DNA from: Caldifarciminota bacterium
Lineage (GTDB): Bacteria; Hydrothermota; Tepidihabitantia; Tepidihabitantales; Tepidihabitantaceae
Length of the DNA: 11,578 nt
NCBI GenBank assembly: GCA_011049385.1
Contig: DSBX01000357.1
Location: forward strand, 1 to 11,578
Reading direction: 5' to 3'
The notes beneath the pieces are model-generated. The model did no database searches. It saw only the letters and a list, made by a program, of their open reading frames with translations, and was not told the origin of the DNA. Shown in pieces: positions 1-5,787 of the stretch (its first letter is position 1; each line of letters begins with the position of its first letter). A program made the position numbers and the translations under genes.

Positions 1-71
1 CGGGCAAGACCCCGGCCAAGACCCCGGGCGGAACGAGCCCGGGCGGTCTGAAACCGCCGACGCAGAAGTAG
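1..71 (+). CDS. C-terminal tail of an upstream protein (partial)
   Basis: The frame whose first full codon starts at base 3 is open from the window edge to a TAG at 69-71. It gives 22 residues rich in Lys, Thr, Pro and Gly, with a repeated Lys-Thr-Pro step and the end LKPPTQK. A low-complexity basic/Pro tail like this is common at the C-terminus of secreted or nucleic-acid-binding proteins, but no family can be named from so little. The stop lies 27 nt before the first lipoprotein gene with no terminator between them, so the two are probably co-transcribed. The other two frames in this strand are less convincing: one stops at base 51 and the other runs through the ribosome-binding site of the next gene. 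Confidence 0.45.
   Translation, partial: GKTPAKTPGGTSPGGLKPPTQK
5..27 (+). repeat. Short direct repeat, 11 nt with period 12
   Basis: CAAGACCCCGG occurs at 5-15 and again at 17-27. The 12-nt period keeps the frame of the partial gene and encodes a Lys-Thr-Pro-(Ala/Gly) unit twice. The array may continue upstream of the window. Confidence 0.5.
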
Positions 72-98
72 CGAACGAATCCGAGGGAGAAGAATACT

Positions 99-860
99 AT
101 GAAGAGACTGATGTGGATCCTGCCGGTGGTAGCATTGCTGCTTGTCGGCACCGGCTGTGACGAGCTGATTGACGACCTGACGACCCCGAACGTGACCCAG
201 GTCGCTATCAACGAGGGTGCCCAGCTCCGGCTGAACTGGGCCCCGGTGAAGGGTGCCCAAGGCTACAAGATTGACGTGGACGGAACCGAGTACACGACCA
301 CCGAGACCACCTACGACGTGGACGGCCCGGCCAAGATGATTACCGTGCTTGCCTACAGCGGCGCAAGCGAAAGCAACAAGTGGAGCCTGAACCTGACCCC
401 GGTGATGACCCAGACGCTCGAGGTCTGGGGTATCAGCGAGCCGAGCCCGGACAACCCGAGCTCGTTCGGCTTCAACACCGACGGCACCATCACTACCTAC
501 TCCATCAACGCGGCCAACTACCCGGCGATGGACTACTATATGGAAGACACCCAGCTCCCGGGGATGAACATCGTGAACCCAGGCGACCGCGGCTGGAACG
601 CCAAGGGCAACGCGGCCAAGGCGGCCGGGACGACCGATTTCGACGCCGCGACGATCGCCGACGCACCGGGCGGCTACACCACCCAGCAGCAACTGGCGGT
701 CGGCGGAGTCTACTTCCTGTGGCTCGACCGCACCAACAACAACTGGGACGTGACCGATAACTTCGCCAAGGCGAAGGTCGTCTCCATCCAGGGCACGAAG
801 GTGACGATGCAGGTCGCCTATCAGAAGGTCGGCGGTCTGCGCTGGCTCAAGACCAACTAG
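99..860 (+). CDS. Secreted lipoprotein with fibronectin-III-like domain (paralog 1)
   Basis: This is a 253-residue protein with a short basic N-terminus, a hydrophobic stretch (residues 5-16) and the lipobox VGTGC. Cys20 is the likely lipidated residue after signal peptidase II cleavage. Residues about 29-100 look like a fibronectin-III-type beta sandwich (alternating strands around LRLNWAP and GYKIDVDGTEY). The remainder is an unrecognised beta-rich domain ending in GGLRWLKTN. The start is supported by an AGGGAG-type site at 84-89. The next two genes encode proteins with the same order of parts, so the three are a tandem paralog set. This copy is the most diverged: it is shorter, and its C-terminal domain is rich in Asn, Ala and Gly. 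Localisation outside the cytoplasmic membrane is well supported. The function is unknown, and a surface-display or glycan-binding role is only a guess. Confidence 0.85.
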   Translation: MKRLMWILPVVALLLVGTGCDELIDDLTTPNVTQVAINEGAQLRLNWAPVKGAQGYKIDVDGTEYTTTETTYDVDGPAKMITVLAYSGASESNKWSLNLTPVMTQTLEVWGISEPSPDNPSSFGFNTDGTITTYSINAANYPAMDYYMEDTQLPGMNIVNPGDRGWNAKGNAAKAAGTTDFDAATIADAPGGYTTQQQLAVGGVYFLWLDRTNNNWDVTDNFAKAKVVSIQGTKVTMQVAYQKVGGLRWLKTN

Positions 861-879
861 CCCGACGCCCGCAGATTCC

Positions 880-907
880 AACCCGGGGAGCGCAAGCTCC
901 CCGGGTT
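880..907 (+). terminator. Perfect 12-bp hairpin with GCAA tetraloop, no T-run
   Basis: Bases 880-891 pair without mismatch with 896-907, closing a GCAA loop of the stable GNRA class. It sits 20 nt after the stop of the first lipoprotein gene. The bases after it (CGCTTGACACC) hold no T-tract, so this is not a textbook intrinsic terminator. It may act as a U-less terminator, or as a 3'-end stabiliser that sets a different mRNA level for the first gene than for the next two. Confidence 0.6.
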
Positions 908-910
908 CGC

Positions 911-939
911 TTGACACCGGCAAGGGAGGGGATAGCCTT
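911..939 (+). promoter_or_regulatory. Possible promoter ahead of the second lipoprotein gene
   Basis: A perfect -35 hexamer TTGACA lies at 911-916, right after the hairpin. The -10 is poor: the best options near the right distance are TAGCCT (933-938, 16-bp spacer) and GATAGC (931-936, 14-bp spacer), each with three matches. Position between a hairpin and a gene fits a promoter, but the weak -10 keeps this tentative. Confidence 0.3.
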
Positions 940-981
940 GAACTGGTACGGTGGTCCGTATCGCGAACTCAGGAGGACATT

Positions 982-1806
982 ATGAACCGTTCACCCGTCG
1001 TGTTGACAGCCGGTGCCCTTGCCCTGGCGATGATGATTGTGTTGCCGTCCTGTGGTGTGCTCGGTGGACCGCCGGGCAATGTCCAGGTGCAGGCCGACAG
1101 CACCGGAACCGGCGTGGTCCTGCTCTGGACCAGCCCGAGCGAAGGACCGCCCGACCGCTACGCGGTCTACTTCACGCCGCTGGACGGCACCGAGGAACTG
1201 GCGGCCGAAACCACCGCAACCGTCTGCTACCACGACCCGGCCGGCCGAACCGGCACCTACCGGGTCGAGGCACGGTTCGGCGACGACGCCTACCCGGCCA
1301 CCGAAGAGCCCTCAACCGTCCCGGTCTTCACGGATACGATTCGGCTGGACGAACTGAACGTGGCAAACGGCCTGGCCGGATTCGGCTGGAGCCGGGTAAC
1401 AGGCGAAGGCGCGGCCTTCGACATGCGAATTGCCGGCAACGCTCCCAGTGTGGACTTCTACCTGACCGACACCAGGTTCGGCTCGAACTCGCGCCCCTAC
1501 TCGCTCTTCAGCCCCGCCGCCCGCGGAAAGGACCAGGGAGCGCCCGGGGTCATCCCCGGCGCCGAGTGGAAGGAGGGCTGGCTCACCGACCACCTGCCCG
1601 GTGAACCGACGATCCTGCCCCTGCTCGGAGATACCGTCTACTTCGACTACACCGACATCACGAGCATTCCTTTCCACGCCGGGTGCTGGCTGCCCGACGA
1701 CCACTACGCGCTGGTCAGAGTGCTCAAGGTTGATACTGATGCCGGTTACGCTGAGTTGGTGGCCTGGTTCCAGATGGTACCGGGCCTGCGACTGGTCCAG
1801 CACTAA
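982..1806 (+). CDS. Secreted lipoprotein with fibronectin-III-like domain (paralog 2)
   Basis: This is a 274-residue protein. Residues 6-22 form a hydrophobic leader ending in the lipobox LPSC, with Cys24 as the probable lipid anchor. Residues about 30-115 are a fibronectin-III-like unit (strands around VVLLWTSP and DRYAVYFTPLDG). Residues 116-274 form the same C-terminal domain as in the next gene, with matching blocks FGW-x-R-x-TG, VDFYLTD, DTVYFDY, an AGC/GGC cysteine, HYALVRV and the terminal GLRLVQH. The ATG is fixed by AGGAGG at 971-976, five bases upstream. Its TAA lies inside the ribosome-binding site of the third gene (TAAGGAG), so the pair is an operon and probably translationally coupled. 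The domain family is not one I can name, and no catalytic motif is evident. Confidence 0.85.
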   Translation: MNRSPVVLTAGALALAMMIVLPSCGVLGGPPGNVQVQADSTGTGVVLLWTSPSEGPPDRYAVYFTPLDGTEELAAETTATVCYHDPAGRTGTYRVEARFGDDAYPATEEPSTVPVFTDTIRLDELNVANGLAGFGWSRVTGEGAAFDMRIAGNAPSVDFYLTDTRFGSNSRPYSLFSPAARGKDQGAPGVIPGAEWKEGWLTDHLPGEPTILPLLGDTVYFDYTDITSIPFHAGCWLPDDHYALVRVLKVDTDAGYAELVAWFQMVPGLRLVQH

Positions 1807-1815
1807 GGAGAAACT

Positions 1816-2625
1816 GTGAGAGAATACCTGCTTGGGATAGCTTTGATTGCGGCTGTATTCACGTTCGGCTGGCTCGCTTGTTCGGGACGGGTGGGCAGCG
1901 TGCCGCGCGGGGTAACGCTGGTCGCCGCATCCGACAGCACGGTCCTGGTTTCCTGGAACGAACCGGAGGCAGGCACACCGGACAGCTACCTCGTCTACTT
2001 CCGACGGGCCGGGTCCGAGGGCTACGTTCCCTTGGTCGAACTGACCGCAACCGAGTACGAGCACGACCCCCAGGGGATGACCGGCTGTTACCGCATCGCC
2101 GCGCTCTTCGGCGCGGACCTCTACTATGCCGACGAGATACCCTCGACCCTGCCGGTGGCCACGTCCGGCATCGTCCTTGCCGAGGTCAACGCATCCGGAA
2201 ACTCGGGCTTCGGCTGGGACCGCACGACCGGCCTTGGCGAGAGCTACACGATGCGTGAGGCGACAAGCGCGGCCCACGTCGACTTCTTCGTGACCGATTT
2301 CCAGCTTGGATACGGCGGCCCGACCTACGCGCTGGCCAGCCCGACCTATGGGCCGAGCGACCCTTCCGGCGAGGTACCGGTCGCACCCTGGCGGCTGACC
2401 CGGTTCACGGCCGCACTGCCGGGCGAACGCGCGCCCCTGCCCGCCTACGACGATCGCGTCTACCTGCCGTTCCGGGACGTCGAGGCCGGCTTCACCGGCG
2501 GCTGTTACACCGACGATGGCCACTACGCGATGGTCAAGGTGACCGCCGTCAACACGCTGACCGGCGAACTCCGCTTCGACGGCTGGTTCCAGCTCGTCGC
2601 GGGTCTGCGCCTGATCCGGCACTGA
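1816..2625 (+). CDS. Secreted protein, probable lipoprotein, fibronectin-III-like (paralog 3)
   Basis: This 269-residue protein starts at GTG with AAGGAG (1805-1810) five bases before it. That site includes the stop codon of the previous gene. Residues 4-20 are a hydrophobic leader followed by WLAC, where Cys22 could be lipidated. The -3 residue is Trp rather than the usual Leu/Val/Ile, so lipidation is less certain than for the other two. A fibronectin-III-like unit follows (about 30-115: VLVSWNEP, DSYLVYFRR), then the shared C-terminal domain with FGWDRTTG, VDFFVTD, DRVYLPFRD, GGCY, HYAMVKV and the terminal GLRLIRH. It is clearly closest to the gene just upstream, so the pair is a younger duplication than the first copy. 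The molecular role is unknown. Confidence 0.83.
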   Translation: MREYLLGIALIAAVFTFGWLACSGRVGSVPRGVTLVAASDSTVLVSWNEPEAGTPDSYLVYFRRAGSEGYVPLVELTATEYEHDPQGMTGCYRIAALFGADLYYADEIPSTLPVATSGIVLAEVNASGNSGFGWDRTTGLGESYTMREATSAAHVDFFVTDFQLGYGGPTYALASPTYGPSDPSGEVPVAPWRLTRFTAALPGERAPLPAYDDRVYLPFRDVEAGFTGGCYTDDGHYAMVKVTAVNTLTGELRFDGWFQLVAGLRLIRH

Positions 2626-2680
2626 CCGCCCGGCCGACCGCGCCGAGCTTCGCAACCAGGCGGTCGCGACGCCTTCTTCC

Positions 2681-2708
2681 TTGACTCTCTCCGCGTTTCG
2701 GATATAGT
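2681..2708 (+). promoter_or_regulatory. Sigma70-type promoter for rpmB and the downstream glycan genes
   Basis: TTGACT (2681-2686; consensus TTGACA) and TATAGT (2703-2708; consensus TATAAT) are separated by 16 bp. Transcription would begin near 2715, leaving a leader of about 35 nt that contains a pyrimidine-rich tract (2718-2730) and the strong AGGAGG site of rpmB. The placement in a 125-nt gap right before a ribosomal protein gene makes this the best promoter in the window. Confidence 0.65.
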
Positions 2709-2739
2709 CCAAGTCGCCCTTCTCTTTTTTAAGCATTTC

Positions 2740-2745
2740 AGGAGG
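2740..2745 (+). promoter_or_regulatory. Ribosome-binding site of rpmB
   Basis: AGGAGG lies five bases before the ATG at 2751. It is a full-strength site, as expected for a highly expressed ribosomal protein. Confidence 0.85.
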
Positions 2746-2750
2746 AAACT

Positions 2751-2939
2751 ATGGCTCGACATTGCGAAGTATGCGGAAAAGTGGCCAGCGTCGGCTCGAA
2801 CATCAGCCACGCTCACAACGTTACGAAGCGGCGCTGGGAGCCGAACCTACAGCGCGTCCGCGTGAAAGACGGTAGTACGACCAAGCGGATATGGGTTTGC
2901 ACCCGGTGCATCCGCTCCGGCAAGGTCGCAAAGGCTTGA
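2751..2939 (+). CDS. rpmB: 50S ribosomal protein L28 (bL28)
   Basis: At 62 residues this has the normal length for a bacterial L28, a structural protein of the large ribosomal subunit. Recognisable family features are the MARHCEVCGK start, the SHAHNVTKRRWEPNLQ block with its conserved His/Asn/Arg pattern, and a C-terminal IWVCTRC. Cysteines 5/8 and 50/53 form two CxxC pairs, so this is the zinc-ribbon (C+) form. It has its own promoter and a strong ribosome-binding site. Only 28 nt separate its stop from the next gene and no terminator is visible, so the sugar-nucleotide genes probably share its transcript. The more usual partner, rpmG (L33), is absent here. Confidence 0.97.
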   Translation: MARHCEVCGKVASVGSNISHAHNVTKRRWEPNLQRVRVKDGSTTKRIWVCTRCIRSGKVAKA

Positions 2940-2957
2940 GCCCGCGCACGGCTCTCC

Positions 2958-2963
2958 AGGAGG
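2958..2963 (+). promoter_or_regulatory. Ribosome-binding site that fixes a TTG start
   Basis: AGGAGG four bases before the TTG at 2968 decides the start of the following dehydratase gene. The Rossmann motif begins at residue 7, so no later start is possible. Confidence 0.75.
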
Positions 2964-2967
2964 CGTC

Positions 2968-3927
2968 TTGAAGTGTCTGATCACAGGTATCACCGGGTTC
3001 GCCGGCAGTCACCTTGCCGAGTTCCTGCTCGGCCGGGACGACTGTGAAGTCCACGGCATCATCCGCTGGCGTTCGCGGACCGAGAACATAGACGGCATCC
3101 GCAATCGGCTTGCCCTGCACATCTGCGACCTGCGCGACGCAACCTCAATCAACGAGGTCATCGCCCGGGTTCGGCCCGAGCGCGTGTACCACCTGGCGGC
3201 CCAGAGTTTCGTGCCGATGTCCTGGAACGCGCCGGCCGAAACGCTCTACACCAACGTCATCGGCCAGACCAACCTCTTCGAGGCCATTCGCGCCGCCGGA
3301 CTCACCGACACTTGTCGGGTCCAGATTGCCGGCTCCTCCGAGGAGTACGGCCTCGTCCGACCGGAGGAAACGCCCATCAAGGAAACGAATCCGCTCCGGC
3401 CGCTCTCACCCTACGGCGTATCCAAAGTCGCCCAGGACCTGATGGGCTACCAGTACCACCAGAGCTACGGTCTGAAGGTCATCCGTACGCGCGGCTTCAA
3501 TCACACCGGCCCGCGCCGAGGCGAGGTCTTCGCGAGCTCGAACTTCGCCCGCCAGATCGCGCTCATCGAGTCCGGCAAGCAGGAACCGGTCATCAGCGTC
3601 GGCAACCTCGACGCGGTCCGCGACTTCACCGACGTCCGCGACACCGTCCGCGCCTACTGGCTGGTGATTGAAAAGGGCGAGCCCGGTGACGTCTACAATG
3701 TCGCGACCGGTAAGGGCTGGCGCATCGGCGCGATGCTCGACATCCTGCTGGGGATGGCGAAGGTCAAGGTCGAGGTGAAACCGGACCCGGCCCGGATGCG
3801 GCCGAGTGACGTTGAGCTCCTGCTCGGCGACCCGGCGAAACTCAAGGCGCAAACCGGGTGGGAACCCGGTTATGAATTCGAGCAGACGATGACCGACCTG
3901 CTCGAATACTGGCGCGGCCGGGTCTAA
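2968..3927 (+). CDS. gmd: GDP-mannose 4,6-dehydratase-type extended SDR
   Basis: This is a 319-residue extended short-chain dehydrogenase/reductase with a TTG start. The dinucleotide-binding motif GITGFAG is at 7-13. A basic RWRSRTEN segment (33-40) sits where the NADP phosphate is bound in GDP-mannose dehydratases. The active site shows Ser123-Ser124-Glu125 (SSEEYG), Tyr149 and Lys153 (YGVSK). GPRRGEVF (181-188), VGNLDAVRDF (211-220) and RPSDVELLLGD (278-288) are hallmarks of the GDP-mannose dehydratase/GDP-4-keto-6-deoxymannose reductase group. With the glutamate kept, the most likely reaction is GDP-mannose to GDP-4-keto-6-deoxymannose in the cytoplasm. The sequence also resembles the reductase (Rmd), and at 319 residues it is shorter than typical Gmd (about 340-370), so the exact step is not certain. 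The next gene is a related enzyme, and together they could make a GDP-6-deoxyhexose. Confidence 0.82.
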   Translation: MKCLITGITGFAGSHLAEFLLGRDDCEVHGIIRWRSRTENIDGIRNRLALHICDLRDATSINEVIARVRPERVYHLAAQSFVPMSWNAPAETLYTNVIGQTNLFEAIRAAGLTDTCRVQIAGSSEEYGLVRPEETPIKETNPLRPLSPYGVSKVAQDLMGYQYHQSYGLKVIRTRGFNHTGPRRGEVFASSNFARQIALIESGKQEPVISVGNLDAVRDFTDVRDTVRAYWLVIEKGEPGDVYNVATGKGWRIGAMLDILLGMAKVKVEVKPDPARMRPSDVELLLGDPAKLKAQTGWEPGYEFEQTMTDLLEYWRGRV

Positions 3928-3943
3928 CCCCACCGGACCGACG

Positions 3944-4927
3944 ATGAGTCGGGTCCTGGTTACCGGCATTGAAGGTTTCGCGGGGCGGCATCTTGCCGCC
4001 CTGCTCGCCGATACCGGCCACACCGTCAGCGGCATCCATCTCGCCCCGCCGCCCACGGACCCGCGCCTGCGGCTATACGAAGCCGATATCCGCGACCTCG
4101 CCGCGGTCCGGCGAGCGGTCACCGACTGCCGGCCCGAGCGGGTCGTCCACCTCGCCGCGGTCAGCTCGGTCGCCGAATCCGAGAACGCCGCGACGACCAC
4201 CTTCGAGGTCAACGCTCTGGGAACGCTCAAGCTGTTCGAGGCCCTACGCCTGGCCGGTCTGGCACCCCGCGTACTGGTCATCTCGTCGGCCAATGTCTAC
4301 GGCCCGGCGGTTTCGAGCGTGTACCCAATGGCACGGCCGCCCGCACCCTTGACCGAGGACGCCGCCATTCAACCGCTCTCGCCCTACGCACTCTCGAAGC
4401 TCGCCTGCGAGCAGGTCGGGCGCTACTACCGCGACGCCCATGGCTTCGACGTGGTGACCCTGAGGCCATTCAGCCACACCGGCCCGGGTCAGTCTCCTTC
4501 CTTCGTCTTCTCGTCCGCGGCCCGCCGCATCGCCGCCCTCGAGCACAGCCGGGACAACACCGGGGGCAGGCTTGAGATGGGCAATCTTGAGGTGCGTCGC
4601 GACTACACCGATGTCCGGGACATCGTCCGGGCCTACGCCCTCGCGCTTGACCGCTGTGACCCGGGGTCGGTGTTCAACATCACCTCGGGCCGGCCGGTGC
4701 TCCTGCGCGACGCCATCGAGACGATGGTCCGACTTGCCCGCTGTCCGATAACGGTCGTTACTGCGACCGACAAGCTCCGCCCCCGCGACCTGCCGGTGTT
4801 GACCGGAGACCCGTCCCGCTTCCACGCGGCGACCGACTGGGAGACGGAGATTCCCTTCGAGCAGACGCTGGCCGACCTGCTCGATTACTGGCGGCAACAG
4901 CCCCCGGACGACGACCGACAGTCGTGA
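3944..4927 (+). CDS. NAD(P)-dependent GDP-sugar reductase/epimerase, Rmd-like SDR
   Basis: This 327-residue extended SDR starts 16 nt after the previous gene with only a weak ribosome-binding site, so coupled translation is likely. GIEGFAG (8-14) binds the nucleotide cofactor. Tyr148 and Lys152 (YALSK) are the SDR catalytic pair. FSHTGPGQS (176-184), MGNLEVRRDYTDVRD (212-226) and the RPRDLP...TGD tail place it in the same GDP-sugar group as its neighbour. The dehydratase acid position differs: here the motif reads SSANVYG (114-120), with Asn where the neighbour has Glu. It should therefore not dehydrate. A ketone reductase fits best, for example GDP-4-keto-6-deoxymannose to GDP-D-rhamnose (Rmd). 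A C4 reductase/epimerase giving another deoxysugar is also possible. The C-terminus (PPDDDRQS) is an acidic extension overlapping the start of the next gene. Confidence 0.78.
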   Translation: MSRVLVTGIEGFAGRHLAALLADTGHTVSGIHLAPPPTDPRLRLYEADIRDLAAVRRAVTDCRPERVVHLAAVSSVAESENAATTTFEVNALGTLKLFEALRLAGLAPRVLVISSANVYGPAVSSVYPMARPPAPLTEDAAIQPLSPYALSKLACEQVGRYYRDAHGFDVVTLRPFSHTGPGQSPSFVFSSAARRIAALEHSRDNTGGRLEMGNLEVRRDYTDVRDIVRAYALALDRCDPGSVFNITSGRPVLLRDAIETMVRLARCPITVVTATDKLRPRDLPVLTGDPSRFHAATDWETEIPFEQTLADLLDYWRQQPPDDDRQS

Positions 4928-5787
4928 GCTGGACGCCGCCGAAGACCTCCATCGTCATCGTCACGTGGCAGAGCGGCCCGGACATCGTCCCCTGCCTCGA
5001 CTCCATCCACTCGCGCCACGAGTTCGAGGTCATCGTCATTGACAATGCCTCGACCGATGATACCCGGGAAAGACTCGCCCGCTACCGCCATCTGCAGGTC
5101 ATCGCAAACAAGCGCAACGTCGGCTATGCCCGGGGCAACAACCAGGGCCTGGCCGTCTGCCGGGGCGAGTACGTCCTGCTCCTGAACCCGGATACGAAAC
5201 TGGAGCCCGGTGCGCTGGACCGGCTGCTGGACCATCTCGAAGCCAACCCCGAACACACCGCGGTCGCACCGCGACTGCTCAATCTGAACGGCACACTTCA
5301 GCACTCGGTGCACGGCCTGCCGACCCCGGCCACGGCCTTCTGGGAGTTGACCGGGCTCTCACTCCTCTTCCCCCGCCACCGAGGCATCGGCCGCATCCGG
5401 ATGGCCTGGTTCGACTATGACCGACCCGGACCCGCGCCCCAGCCGATGGCATCCTGCCTGCTCTTCCGCCGGCAAGCGCTCACCGCGCTGGGCGGATTCG
5501 ACGAGCGCTTCCCCATGCTCTATAACGACGTTGACCTGTCGAAACGGATGCTGGACCGGGGAATGGTGACCTGGTACCTGCCCGATGCCCGGGTTGTCCA
5601 CGCGCGCGGGACCAGCACCGGCAAGATAAAGCCGAGAATGCTCCGCGAGCAGTACCGTTCCCTCATTCGCTACCTTGCCCGGCACGACCGCTCGGGCTGG
5701 TTCCGGCTCAAGGCACTGGTACTGGTACCGCTGGCCGGGTTTGTGCTCGCGCTCCGGACTCTGACCTGGCGCCTGCGTCGTCGCTAG
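4924..5787 (+). CDS. Family 2 glycosyltransferase, rhamnosyltransferase (WbbL)-like
   Basis: This is a 287-residue GT-A-fold enzyme beginning at GTG. The start overlaps the TGA of the preceding gene by 4 nt (GTGA), so the two are coupled. The N-terminal TSIVIVTW strand (8-15), DNAS (40-43), NVGYARGNNQG (65-75) and the LNPDT metal/donor motif (87-91) are typical of GT2. The acceptor-side GGFDERF...YNDVDL (190-205), and then a His in VVHARG (226), match the rhamnosyltransferase-like branch that builds O-antigen and related glycans. Residues 264-280 are hydrophobic and followed by RLRRR, suggesting a membrane-associated C-terminus. Placed after two GDP-deoxysugar enzymes, it probably transfers that sugar to a lipid-linked or surface glycan on the cytoplasmic face. 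The actual donor and acceptor cannot be read from the sequence. Confidence 0.9.
   Translation: MSWTPPKTSIVIVTWQSGPDIVPCLDSIHSRHEFEVIVIDNASTDDTRERLARYRHLQVIANKRNVGYARGNNQGLAVCRGEYVLLLNPDTKLEPGALDRLLDHLEANPEHTAVAPRLLNLNGTLQHSVHGLPTPATAFWELTGLSLLFPRHRGIGRIRMAWFDYDRPGPAPQPMASCLLFRRQALTALGGFDERFPMLYNDVDLSKRMLDRGMVTWYLPDARVVHARGTSTGKIKPRMLREQYRSLIRYLARHDRSGWFRLKALVLVPLAGFVLALRTLTWRLRRR

Noticed and set aside
2635..2666. Weak inverted repeat CGACCGC / GCGGTCG after the third lipoprotein gene as a terminator
   Set aside because: Only 7 bp with an 18-nt loop and no T-run directly after it; in DNA this GC-rich it is likely to arise by chance.
1312..2736. Minus-strand reading frame of 474 codons opposite lipoprotein genes 2 and 3
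   Set aside because: The opposite strand carries two paralogs with leaders and good ribosome-binding sites. This frame also runs through the rpmB promoter region and shows no family.
3406..4293. Minus-strand reading frame of 295 codons opposite the two SDR genes
   Set aside because: A shadow of clearly conserved SDR genes with Arg/Ala/Val-biased translation.
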